Of a DNA stretch of 64,000 nucleotides, positions 43,143-51,932 are shown one piece after another. The stretch is from Bin87 sp034423575. Its GTDB lineage: Bacteria; Chloroflexota; Dehalococcoidia; Lucifugimonadales; UBA3495. The notes beneath the pieces are model-generated. The model had not been told where the DNA came from. It made no database searches and worked only from the letters and a program-made list of their open reading frames with translations. The stretch covers positions 1 to 64,000 of the forward strand of contig DAOUIF010000070.1 in NCBI GenBank assembly GCA_034423575.1. The letters run 5' to 3'. The translations under genes were made by a program, and so were the position numbers. The first letter of the stretch is position 1. Each line of letters opens with the position of its first letter.

Positions 43143-43922
43143 TTAGATCAGTTGTGCTGGCGTGAAGATGCCCTCCATATCCTCTTCGGTCGCAGGGGTC
43201 TGGGCCGGTTGACCCAGCTGGTCGTCCATGAACCAGTAAACCTGCTTGAGGTGATGGGTGCTGTGGCTGAGGATTATGTTGAGCAGCTCCAGAACCGTGA
43301 CCTCGCCGCCGTAATGCGCCGGCACGACCCGATCAAAGCCCTCGGTGTCGTCGCTGTTCAGGAACGCGACGAGATCATCAGCCACGCCGCAGGCGTAGTC
43401 CGCGATTTCCTGTGGCTTTTGCAGGTGCGCCAGGCTTTCGCGACAGGCGCGCATGTCGTCGGAACTCATGGAGCCCCGGGTGTGGCTCGTGTACGCCAGT
43501 TCCGGGAACGACACGATGTGCACGAGAGTGTCCCGGAGCATTTCCGGCCGCCACTGCACCGGCTGCGCCAGTTGCTCTGCGGACAGTTCCAGGGTCGCGC
43601 GGACGGCGGCTTCCAGGATCCGGCGGTACTTGTCCGCCAGCCACGCCGTCTTGCCCGACAGGTCGATGGGGGCATCGTCCAGCCCCAACGCCGGGATCAG
43701 CTTTTTGGGGTAGTACCCGATGATTACTTCCGTCCCGTCAATGATGGTGACGGGAGCGGACAGCACACCACGGGATTTCAGGTCCTCACGGGCGGGCTCG
43801 TCGGTTAGCAGGTCGTGGTGTTCATACTGAACACCGTTGGACGCCAGGAATTCCTCCAGGGTCCGGCAGCTGAATCAACCAGGGTTGGTATAAACGTGCA
43901 CTTCGCGAGTCGTGGTGGTCAT
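43143..43922 (-). CDS. Glutaredoxin-DinB fusion, probable selenoprotein (UGA at 43875-43877 read as Sec)
   Basis: A 259-residue protein if the in-frame TGA is read through. Residues 1-80 are a glutaredoxin: MTTTTREVHVYTNPG, then U16-F-S-C19, RTLEEFLASNGVQYEHHDLL, GVLSAPVTIIDGTEVIIGY with the cis-Pro loop. The TGA replaces the first Cys of the CxxC site, giving UxxC. Residues from about 100 on are a DinB four-helix domain with His ligands (LRDTLVHIVS, HSTHHLKQVYW). GGGAG 8 bp before the ATG at 43922 shows that translation begins ahead of the TGA. A short hairpin follows the TGA at 14 nt. A call starting at 43766 would lose the glutaredoxin half. It lies 28 bp after a GMC oxidoreductase and 22 bp before a PAC2 gene. 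A nonsense mutation is the alternative. Confidence 0.78.
43844..43860 (-). promoter_or_regulatory. Candidate bacterial SECIS hairpin
   Basis: Counting from the base after UGA, nt 15-20 (CCUGGA) pair with nt 26-31 (UCCUGG), with one U-U mismatch; the 5-nt loop GGAAU starts with GG. Distance and G-rich loop fit the short bacterial SECIS read by SelB. Confidence 0.5.
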
Positions 43923-43950
43923 CGGAATTTCTCCCTATGTCGGATCGAGC

Positions 43951-45489
43951 TCATTCTCCGGCGCGGAACCAGTCAGACTTCCGCTCGGCAATCATGATTG
44001 TGGTGCAATTGGTGTTGGCGCGGATGCAGTCGGGCATCACCGATGCGTCGGCCACATGGAGGTTCTCCATGCCGTGCACCCGGCAATGCTGGTCGACCAC
44101 CGCCATGGGATCGTCGGCCGATCCGATCTTGCATGTTCCGGAGATGTGCTGGGACGTGCTTACGACGCGCTTCAACCAGTCGTTCAGCGCTTCGTCGCTT
44201 TCCAGATCCGAGGGCAACGGGTCCAGCAGTTCGTCGGCGACGTCCTTGTAATGATCGCTTTCCAGCAGGTTGACGCAGACACGGACCGCCTCGCGCATCC
44301 GTGACAGGTCGAACTCCTCCTGGAAGTAGTTGTAGTTCAAGGCGGGCTGATCTTGCGGGTCGGTGCTGGCCAGTTGCAGGTGACCCGAGCCCACCGCCAG
44401 TTCCAGGATGCAGGTGAATCGAATGCCCTCAGCCTCCAATGGGTCACCGGCGATGGGCGACGAAAAGGAGGACTGCATGATCTGGATGTCGTTGCGCAGA
44501 TGGCTGCCGCTTGCCGTGTAGCGGAGGCACACCTGGGTGCGCGGGGCCGCCGGGTCCAGCGGGAAATCGTCTTTCACCTTGACCGGCACGCGTATGTTGG
44601 GATGGTCGCGCAGGTTCTGTCCGACGCCCGGCAGTTCATGCACCACGGGGATTCCCATTTCCCGCAGGTGGTCGGCAGGCCCGACGCCCGACAATAGCAG
44701 TAGTTGGGGTGATGCGATCGCGCCAGAACTCAGGATGATGTCGTTAGCTTCAGCCGTGAACACTTCGCCACCGCTTTCCACTTCCACTCCCACCGCCCTC
44801 TTGCCCTCCAACAGGATCCGGCGACAGGTGACGTTGGGACGGATGGTCAGGTTCAGGCGATGCCTGGCCTCGCGAAGGTAAGTGATGGACGTGCTCATGC
44901 GCACGCCGTTGGGGTTGTTCATGGGCACTGGGCCGACCCCACCCGACTCCGGATGGTTCATGTCCGGGTCGTGGGGATGGCCCGCGTCGCGGCAGGCGTT
45001 CCAGAAGGCAACCTGGGCCGGCAGCCAGTCTTCCTGCCTGTGCCGTCGGACCGGTATGGGTCCGGTGTTACCGTGGAAATCGTCGCTGATATCGACGTCA
45101 GTTTCCATTTTCCTGAAGTAGGGCAGGCAGTCGGTGAACTTCCACTCGTCGTTGCCCAGGGCCGCCCAGGCGTCGTAGTCCTCGGGGACGCCGCGGAGCA
45201 GCACCTGGCCATTGATGGCCGACGAACCGCCGACGACCCTGCCGCGGGGCACGGGCATCGGGTTGGCCTGACCGGGGTTCTGGGCCCAGAAAGTCCAGTT
45301 GTGCGGAGCGTTCACCGCCGAGGCGGTCTGGTCGTAACCATATTTGAGATCGTCCGGATACAGTTCGAAATCGGGGTAGTCTGGACCGGCTTCGAGAAGG
45401 AGAACCGATCGGTCAGGGTCCTCAGTGAGCCTTGCCGCCATGGTGCAGCCGGCGGACCCTGCCCCGATGATGATTACGTCGTACTTCAT
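43951..45489 (-). CDS. GMC family FAD-dependent oxidoreductase
   Basis: A 512-aa choline dehydrogenase/glucose oxidase-type flavoenzyme. The FAD Rossmann motif is IIIGAGSAGCTMAARL, with the GMC signatures PRGRVVGGSSAINGQ and SSGAIASPQLLLLSGVGP. The C-terminal active-site His is in STSQHISGTCKIG and the second residue lies in RANTNCTTIMIAE (Asn). The substrate is an alcohol of unknown type. AGGAGG precedes the ATG. It leads an operon with the Sec-glutaredoxin-DinB and PAC2 genes. Confidence 0.93.
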   Translation of the reverse strand: MKYDVIIIGAGSAGCTMAARLTEDPDRSVLLLEAGPDYPDFELYPDDLKYGYDQTASAVNAPHNWTFWAQNPGQANPMPVPRGRVVGGSSAINGQVLLRGVPEDYDAWAALGNDEWKFTDCLPYFRKMETDVDISDDFHGNTGPIPVRRHRQEDWLPAQVAFWNACRDAGHPHDPDMNHPESGGVGPVPMNNPNGVRMSTSITYLREARHRLNLTIRPNVTCRRILLEGKRAVGVEVESGGEVFTAEANDIILSSGAIASPQLLLLSGVGPADHLREMGIPVVHELPGVGQNLRDHPNIRVPVKVKDDFPLDPAAPRTQVCLRYTASGSHLRNDIQIMQSSFSSPIAGDPLEAEGIRFTCILELAVGSGHLQLASTDPQDQPALNYNYFQEEFDLSRMREAVRVCVNLLESDHYKDVADELLDPLPSDLESDEALNDWLKRVVSTSQHISGTCKIGSADDPMAVVDQHCRVHGMENLHVADASVMPDCIRANTNCTTIMIAERKSDWFRAGE

Positions 45490-45670
45490 GGGGTTCCACC
45501 TCCTGGTAAACGCTCCTGGATCATTGCTTGTGGCGGATTATCGCCCCAATCGCCGCCGCCGGCAAGGGCCGGGACAATCTCGGCCACCTCAGCACACTTG
45601 TGATAGACTTTTCGCCGATTTGGGAGGCAATGCCTCCATCGACTAGCACAAAGCACAGGGAGACGCGGCA

Positions 45671-45991
45671 ATGCCCAAGTATCTTTTTCAGGCGAACTAT
45701 ACCACCGAGGGTTTCCAGGGTTTGTTGAAAGAGGGAGGAACCTCGCGCCGCCAGGTTTTCGAAGCGCTGGCAAACGAGCAAGGTGGGGCATTGGAATCTT
45801 TCTACTATGCCCTCGGCGGTTCAGATCTTTACATGACCTTCGACCTCCCCGATACTGCGACGGCCGCCGCAGTGTCGATGACCATAGGCGCTGGCGGCGC
45901 CCTGAACATCACGACAGTGCAGTTGATAACTCCCGAAGAAATCGATGAGGCCTGCGGCAAGACGGTAACTTACCGTCTTCCCGGAGCGTAA
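45671..45991 (+). CDS. GYD domain protein
   Basis: A 106-aa ferredoxin-like-fold protein of the GYD family: KYLFQANYTTEGFQGLLKEG, GGALESFYYALGGSDLYMT and LTPEE-like end ITPEEIDEA. Its role is unknown. GGGAGA lies before the ATG. It stands divergent from the GMC operon. Confidence 0.85.
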   Translation: MPKYLFQANYTTEGFQGLLKEGGTSRRQVFEALANEQGGALESFYYALGGSDLYMTFDLPDTATAAAVSMTIGAGGALNITTVQLITPEEIDEACGKTVTYRLPGA

Positions 45992-46042
45992 GTTTTCCCG
46001 CAACATCGTGACCCCGCCGGATCCGATATGGGCGAGGGAGAC

Positions 46043-46525
46043 ATGTCGCCCGCGACACGCTCCGCAAAGATCATCACCTACGGGTCGGCTTATGAAACCC
46101 TCATGGCTGGGCTGGAGGAGTTCCCGAAAGAGATGTGGCGCTTTCGGGACGAACATGGCTGCTGGAGCATCCACGAGAACCTGGTCCATATCACGGACAG
46201 TGAGGTCAACAGCTACATTCGCTGCCGCCGGCTGATCGCTGAGCCAGGCGAACCGCTGATGGCCTACGATGAGAACGGATGGGCTGCCGCCCTGGGCTAT
46301 ACCGACCGCTCCGCGGATGCGGCGATAGAGCTTTTCAGGATCCTGCGCCAACAGACCTACGACCTCATAAAGACGCTGCCGGAACCGACCTGGGCGCACA
46401 CCTGCTACCACCCCGAAAACGGGGACATGACCCTGGACGATTGGCTCGACGTGTACGCCGTCCACATTCCGGAACATCTCGGTTACATGCGGGAAAATTA
46501 CCAGGCCTGGCTTGCCTCTCGCTGA
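46043..46525 (+). CDS. DinB family protein
   Basis: A 160-aa DinB_2-type four-helix protein. Likely metal ligands are His in SIHENLVHITDSE and in YAVHIPEHLGYM. GAGGGAG just before the ATG at 46043 favours this start over an ATG 15 bp upstream. Substrate unknown. Confidence 0.82.
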   Translation: MSPATRSAKIITYGSAYETLMAGLEEFPKEMWRFRDEHGCWSIHENLVHITDSEVNSYIRCRRLIAEPGEPLMAYDENGWAAALGYTDRSADAAIELFRILRQQTYDLIKTLPEPTWAHTCYHPENGDMTLDDWLDVYAVHIPEHLGYMRENYQAWLASR

Positions 46526-46692
46526 GCGACCCGGCGGCGGTGGCCCAACCTTCGGCGTTCGCCATCCGGTATCAATTGCGCTATACTGCCGCCAACACTC
46601 GGCAAGCGCCCGGGGTGGCCTTTCGTAGCAAACCCCACGGCGACTAATCGGAAGCGGGCTGCCCCGCGTTTCCGCAGCACAGGAGATTTGCC

Positions 46693-47877
46693 ATGCAGTT
46701 CGGCTTGCTTTACGAATGCCAGCGCCCCTTCCAGGGCACCGAGATCGACTGGAACGCGCTCTACAAGGAGACCCTCGAACAGTGTGAGTTGGCCGACCAG
46801 ATGGGGTTCGACAACTTGTGGTTCGTGGAGCATCACTTCCTGACCGGATTCTCGGGTTCACCGTCCCAGGATGCCATATTCGGCGCCCTGAGCCGCATCA
46901 CCAAGCAGATCCGCATCGGGTACGGCGTGTGCATCCTGCCCTATCACCACCCGGTTCGCGTCGCCGAGCGCGTGGCGTTGCTGGACCAGTTGACCGACGG
47001 CCGGATCGAGGTCGGGACGGGCCGGTCCAACGCCTACGAGCAGACCGGCTTGGGCATCGACCCCCGGGAGACTCGTAACCTCTGGAACGAATCCATCAGC
47101 ATGCTGCCCAAGATCTGGACCTCGGACGAGTACGAGTACGAAGGCGAGAACTGGAGCGTGCCCAAGCGTCGGGTCCTCCCCAAGCCCTTCCAGCAGCCGC
47201 ACCCGCGCCTGTACCTGGCGTGCACCTCGGAGGACAGCTTCCGCCTGGCCGCCCAGAAGGGCATCGGCGTCCTGTCGTCCGCGTCGTATGCGGTTGAGGT
47301 CTTGAAGGAGAAGGTGCAGATCTACCGCGACGCCCTCAAGGACTGCGAACCCGTCGGCGAGTTCGTCACGGAATTCTGGGGCAACAACGTTCACGGCTTC
47401 TGCGACGAAGATGACGATTACGCCAAGGAGTTGGCGGCCGAGTCGATGAAGACCTTCTTCGGCCCGGATAAGCCCTACATCGCCGGTCGCATCGGCGCGT
47501 ACGAAGAACTGCTGGAAGCCTGGGGCGGCGTCCCCGACCACCTGTCCGCCGACTTCAGCCGCTGGCTCCGGCAGTCCGACGAGGAGCACCAGCAGTTGGC
47601 CCAGGATGTTGGCCTGTCGCTGGACGCGGGCCCCGGCGCCGCCCGGGCCGCCATCGCTCAGCTGGACGGCAAGACCCTGTCGGATCGCGGCGTCATCATC
47701 GCTGGAAACCCCGAGTCCTGCATCAAGACCTGCCAGATGTACGAGGACATCGGCGTCGACCAGGTCATGCTGATCATGCAGACCGAGACCATTCCCCACG
47801 AGAAGGTGATGGCCTCCATAGAGAAGTTCGGTAAGGAAGTCATTCCGCACTTCAAGAATGGCAACGGCGCCAAGTAG
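46693..47877 (+). CDS. Luciferase-like flavin monooxygenase
   Basis: A 394-aa TIM-barrel enzyme of the bacterial luciferase family (LLM). LWFVEHHFLTGFSGSPSQDAIF holds the conserved EHH, GYGVCILPYHHPVRVAERVALLD and LTDGRIEVGTGRSNAYE are typical. Such enzymes use reduced FMN and O2 to oxidise organic substrates; many copies are a known trait of SAR202 genomes. CAGGAG precedes the ATG. Confidence 0.93.
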   Translation: MQFGLLYECQRPFQGTEIDWNALYKETLEQCELADQMGFDNLWFVEHHFLTGFSGSPSQDAIFGALSRITKQIRIGYGVCILPYHHPVRVAERVALLDQLTDGRIEVGTGRSNAYEQTGLGIDPRETRNLWNESISMLPKIWTSDEYEYEGENWSVPKRRVLPKPFQQPHPRLYLACTSEDSFRLAAQKGIGVLSSASYAVEVLKEKVQIYRDALKDCEPVGEFVTEFWGNNVHGFCDEDDDYAKELAAESMKTFFGPDKPYIAGRIGAYEELLEAWGGVPDHLSADFSRWLRQSDEEHQQLAQDVGLSLDAGPGAARAAIAQLDGKTLSDRGVIIAGNPESCIKTCQMYEDIGVDQVMLIMQTETIPHEKVMASIEKFGKEVIPHFKNGNGAK

Positions 47878-47899
47878 CCCCGTTCAAATGGGCACACCG

Positions 47900-47929
47900 C
47901 GTAGGGGCGAACGACAATTCGCCCCTACG
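47900..47929. repeat. Palindromic repeat/possible terminator between the two LLM genes
   Basis: A perfect 12-bp stem CGTAGGGGCGAA-N6-TTCGCCCCTACG. It shares the core TAGGGGCGAA-N6-TTCGCCCCTA with the element at 58402. It ends 18 bp before the next gene, and a weak T-rich stretch follows. Confidence 0.75.
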
Positions 47930-47946
47930 TTCATTCAGGCCATGCC

Positions 47947-48909
47947 ATGACTGCGACAGCGAACCAATCGCTAGTCAAATTCAACGTCCGGGTCAACCAG
48001 TATCGCTATTCGTACGATGACCTACTGCGCGTCTGGCAGGAGGCAGATCGCCTGGGATATTACTCGGCAAGCCTGTTTGACCTCCTTACCGTGGACGCCT
48101 TGGAATGCTGGACTACGCTTACGGCGCTGCTGACCCAAACGGAACGGATTCGAGCCGTGCCCATGGTGTTGGCGAATCAATACCGTCATCCCGTGTTGAC
48201 CGCGAAGATGGTGGCGACGCTGGACGTTATCAGCGGCGGACGAATCACCCTGGGCATCGGCGTCGGCGGCAGCCGCAGCGACACCGAGAACAGCGGCCTG
48301 CCGTTTCCGTCCACCCGGGAGCGCTGCGAAATGCTCGAAGAGTCGCTGACCATAATCAGGCGACTGTGGACGGAGCGGTCGGTGCATTTTGACGGATCCC
48401 ATTATCGGGTGTCCGGGGCGTCCGTCGAACCTCAGCCCAGTCAGCGACCTTCGCTCCCGATCCTCGTTGGCGGCCACGGCCCCCGCTACGTTCTCCCCAC
48501 CATTGGCCGCACTGCCGACATCGCCAATGTTGGCTCCAACGACACGGTGGATCAGCACCGCCAGTACGCCGGCATCATTCACCGGGCCGCCGAGGCCGTC
48601 GGCCGCGATCCCGCCGCCATCGAACTGACCCACAACGCCGATTGCATCATTGCGCCCACGCCGCGGGAATACGCGCTGCTGGTGGCACGATTGGCGGAGG
48701 AGGCCGGGATGACTGCAACGGCGTATCAGGCGGATCGGTTGCGTAACACCCTTTCCGGCACGCCAGAGGAGATCTGTGACCGCATCGGCGAGTATGTCGA
48801 GTTCGGGATTCGGTACTTTTTCGTCGTATTCCCTAACCCCGCGCCGTCGGAGACCCTGGCGCTGTTCGCCGGCGAGGTTATGGACCGGTTCCGCCCGCCG
48901 TCAGGCTAG
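47947..48909 (+). CDS. Luciferase-like monooxygenase, F420/FMN type
   Basis: A 320-aa LLM-fold enzyme: MVATLDVISGGRITLGIGVGG, ERCEMLEESLTIIRRLW and SLPILVGGHGPRYVLPTIG are typical of the F420-dependent or SsuD-like branch. It is distinct from the neighbour upstream. Its end overlaps the convergent MFS gene by 4 bp. Confidence 0.9.
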   Translation: MTATANQSLVKFNVRVNQYRYSYDDLLRVWQEADRLGYYSASLFDLLTVDALECWTTLTALLTQTERIRAVPMVLANQYRHPVLTAKMVATLDVISGGRITLGIGVGGSRSDTENSGLPFPSTRERCEMLEESLTIIRRLWTERSVHFDGSHYRVSGASVEPQPSQRPSLPILVGGHGPRYVLPTIGRTADIANVGSNDTVDQHRQYAGIIHRAAEAVGRDPAAIELTHNADCIIAPTPREYALLVARLAEEAGMTATAYQADRLRNTLSGTPEEICDRIGEYVEFGIRYFFVVFPNPAPSETLALFAGEVMDRFRPPSG

Positions 48910-50180
48910 TCGCCCGCAACCTGTTGAATCTGCGACAGAGCGGGCTTGGGATCGCCCAACTTCCAGTAGGCCGCGACTCCGGCGGCCGCTGGGATGAGTG
49001 CCGCGACCAGCACCCAAATGCCGTCTATTGACACCCCCATAAAGTTCAACCAAGGACGGGTCGCGAATATCAGGCCGAATATGCCGCCCTGGATCGCCCC
49101 GACCACCAATCCGCGAGTGCCCAGAATGGTTGCGAAGCGCCGCCTACCGAAATAGGTCCCGACCGCTGACACGCCGAGGGCGATGCCTCCGCCGTGGCCG
49201 GCCGACAATATCAGAATCCCCGCGTACAACCACCCCATGCCGTTTGCGATCAGGATCACCACGAGCGCGGCCAGATGCAGTGCAGCGAATGCCAGCAACG
49301 CCGAGCGCAGCCCCACTTTCATGCTGACTATCGCGCCAACCAAGATGAACGGGACCGCGACGATCCCGTGCAAACCTTCAAACGTCTCGTACGAGCCTTC
49401 GACATGGAAGCGGTTGTCCGCGACCGAGAAAATCAACGTCCTGATCAACTGATCAACCGTGCCCACGCCGGCCGCGCCCACCACCAGCAACCAGAAATCC
49501 CGCGTCTTTATCGCTTCTCTCCACCCGTAGTCGACGGTTGGCTCGCCGTCATCCCACCGAGGATTCCCGGCGCCGCTGATATGGTCGCCGTCTCCAGCGC
49601 GCTCAGCGATTCCCGCGGGAACTCTCAGTATGGCCGCGGCCGGCAGCCCCAGGATGAGTACGAGCAACCCAAAAGACATGACGGTAGCACTGCCTTCCGG
49701 CAGCGGCACCGCCTTCGACAGCAGCAATTCAATGGCGCCCACGGCGAAAAATGTCACCGCAATCGCCAGGGCTTTTCTGTCATGGAACCAGCGATTGATG
49801 GCCACTATAGCCGGCGTGTACGTTCCGATCAGCACGCCGAGCAGGAACACCGGGTACAAGATCACTTGCACGAGGCCGTGGGGCAATGCCGCCGCTGCGA
49901 TGCAAGCTGCTCCGCACAGCGTTATGCCCGTCAGCGCCATGGGACGCGGGCCGAACCGGTCCACCGCCAGCCCAGCTACAGGAAGCAGAAGGGTGCTGGC
50001 CTGACCCGCGGCAACAATCGTCCAGATCAGCGTAAATCGCGGTGCCCGGAGCGGTTGCTCGTGCAGCATCGCCGCGAAATCCTTGGCCAGGATATCGCCA
50101 GCGACCAGCAGGATGACAGCGCCGCATCCGGCCACCCACCAACCGTAATGCGACTTGACTGAGGACCTTAGCGCGAGCAA
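48906..50180 (-). CDS. MFS transporter
   Basis: A 424-aa transporter with about 12 membrane segments, opening HYGWWVAGCGAVILL as in the oxalate/formate-antiporter-like MFS group. The likely start is TTG at 50180; no ATG fits and no ribosome binding site is evident. The second MFS gene lies 88 bp upstream and is only distantly similar. Confidence 0.82.
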   Translation of the reverse strand: MLALRSSVKSHYGWWVAGCGAVILLVAGDILAKDFAAMLHEQPLRAPRFTLIWTIVAAGQASTLLLPVAGLAVDRFGPRPMALTGITLCGAACIAAAALPHGLVQVILYPVFLLGVLIGTYTPAIVAINRWFHDRKALAIAVTFFAVGAIELLLSKAVPLPEGSATVMSFGLLVLILGLPAAAILRVPAGIAERAGDGDHISGAGNPRWDDGEPTVDYGWREAIKTRDFWLLVVGAAGVGTVDQLIRTLIFSVADNRFHVEGSYETFEGLHGIVAVPFILVGAIVSMKVGLRSALLAFAALHLAALVVILIANGMGWLYAGILILSAGHGGGIALGVSAVGTYFGRRRFATILGTRGLVVGAIQGGIFGLIFATRPWLNFMGVSIDGIWVLVAALIPAAAGVAAYWKLGDPKPALSQIQQVAGD

Positions 50181-50268
50181 CGTCGGTCTTATGCTCAGCT
50201 ATGGATATCGCTGCGGTTTGCTCGCCGGCACCGCGAATGAGCCGCTGCGAGCGCGGAAACGGGACGGG

Positions 50269-51651
50269 TCAGCTGTTGGACCCGCCGGTTGCGCCCTGCG
50301 TCACCAACCTTTGCACGTCGGCCCGGCGTCGCTGCGATGGCGACAGGCGCGGATTGCCGAGGAACAGGAACATGATGGAGCCCGCCGCGCTCACCGCCGC
50401 GATGGAAGCCAGAGGCATCGTGTAACTGCCGGTGATGAATTCCTCCATCCAGGCGACATAGGGCACCACCACGATGAACATGATGTTCATGGGTATCATC
50501 GATATGCCGGTAATACGGGCGAAACTGCTGCGCCCGAAATACACACCTCGTATGGCCGTGGTCAGCGGCGTCCGGCCTCCGAACCCGATACCCATCAGCA
50601 CAGTGAACAGGTAAAACATGGGCAATGTTTCCGCAGTCAACAGGATTACCATGGCGATGGACTGCAGGAAAGAGAAACCGAAAATGGCCAACCGGATAGG
50701 GACACGATCTCCGATCACTCCGCCGACCAAAATGAATGCCGTGGACACCGCAGTTTGCGCCGAAATGACCCCGCTGATTTGCCCCAGCCCAAATCCGCGT
50801 TCCACCATCAGCAGGCCGAGATAGAACATCACGCTGATAATGATGATGGACGAGCTGGCGTGCCCCATGGTTATCAACCAGAAGGCGCGAGTCCGGATCG
50901 CTTCCTGCCAGGAATAGTCGGGCGCCACGGACCCGCCGTTAGCGGTACGCTGTCGGCCGGCCGACGCGGCCGTTTCCGGATCGATACCGTCGGGATGCTG
51001 GCCGTAGTCCTCCGGTCGGTTGCGCACCAGCAAGGCCAGGGGCACCGACGCCACCAGGCCGATGGCGCCTATCAAGAGAGCCGTATTCTGCCATCCGAGA
51101 CGGCCCGGTATTTCCACGCCGGCCTTGACATCCCAACCCATGAGCCATGCCATCAACGGCACGACGAAGACACCGCCGATGCCGAAGCCCAGCATGGGTA
51201 TGGACATCGCGGTTGAACGCCGCAGCCGGAACCAGTTGTTCAGCGCGGTGTTGGCCGGCAGCCAGGAGCCCAAACCCGCTCCCAGGCTGACCACCACAAA
51301 CGCGAGATAGAACATCCAGAGGCTGTCGGTTCGGCTGAAAATCACGAAACCGGCGGCGAAAATCACCAGGCCGATGGCGACCATCCTGCGCGGGCCCAGC
51401 TTGTCCACGCCCCAGCCGGCTATCGGACCCATCACCGTCCCTTCCACCCGGGTCAAAGTGAATGCCCAGGACAATTGGAAAGGCGTCCAACCGAAGTTCT
51501 GCGATAAGACAGGCAGCCACAACGAAAGTGCCTGGAACAGTGGCACGGTGCCGATGACCATTATCACCGCGCCGATGACGGCCAGCCACCACCCGTAGAA
51601 CATCCCGCGCACCAACCGGATCGGGTGGGCCAGCTCGCTTGCCTGAATCAA
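50269..51651 (-). CDS. MFS transporter
   Basis: A 460-aa transporter with about 12 membrane segments. GMFYGWWLAVIGAVIMVIG and GWGVDKLGPRRMVAIGL carry the MFS loop motif. The central loop (about residues 210-250) is long and hydrophilic. Start TTG at 51651, preceded by GGAGCAGGTAA. Substrate unknown. Confidence 0.85.
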   Translation of the reverse strand: MIQASELAHPIRLVRGMFYGWWLAVIGAVIMVIGTVPLFQALSLWLPVLSQNFGWTPFQLSWAFTLTRVEGTVMGPIAGWGVDKLGPRRMVAIGLVIFAAGFVIFSRTDSLWMFYLAFVVVSLGAGLGSWLPANTALNNWFRLRRSTAMSIPMLGFGIGGVFVVPLMAWLMGWDVKAGVEIPGRLGWQNTALLIGAIGLVASVPLALLVRNRPEDYGQHPDGIDPETAASAGRQRTANGGSVAPDYSWQEAIRTRAFWLITMGHASSSIIIISVMFYLGLLMVERGFGLGQISGVISAQTAVSTAFILVGGVIGDRVPIRLAIFGFSFLQSIAMVILLTAETLPMFYLFTVLMGIGFGGRTPLTTAIRGVYFGRSSFARITGISMIPMNIMFIVVVPYVAWMEEFITGSYTMPLASIAAVSAAGSIMFLFLGNPRLSPSQRRRADVQRLVTQGATGGSNS

Positions 51652-51932
51652 TTACCTGCTCCCGCTATGTTGCGGTATTCGCAATCCAGTCCAATGGATC
51701 GGCGAATTCGTCGGATAATTATACTCCACTCAACGCGGGTATCCGCGTTTCAAATATGTTAAACCTCGTCATATTGCGGGGGCGTCGGTTGGTCCGGCAT
51801 GAAATCCGATAGCAACGAATCGGAGAGAGGCGGGAAGCCCCGACGTTTGACTCCGCTCAACAACCCAGCGCCGGTTCCGGGAAACCCGAACCGGCGCCGG
51901 TTGCGTCAATGGGTGTGGTTCCGATGGTTGCG

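Noticed and set aside
43143..43766. Stand-alone DinB protein with a start at 43766
   Set aside because: Its first residues are the middle of a glutaredoxin fold, and no ribosome binding site lies before 43766; the good site is ahead of the TGA.
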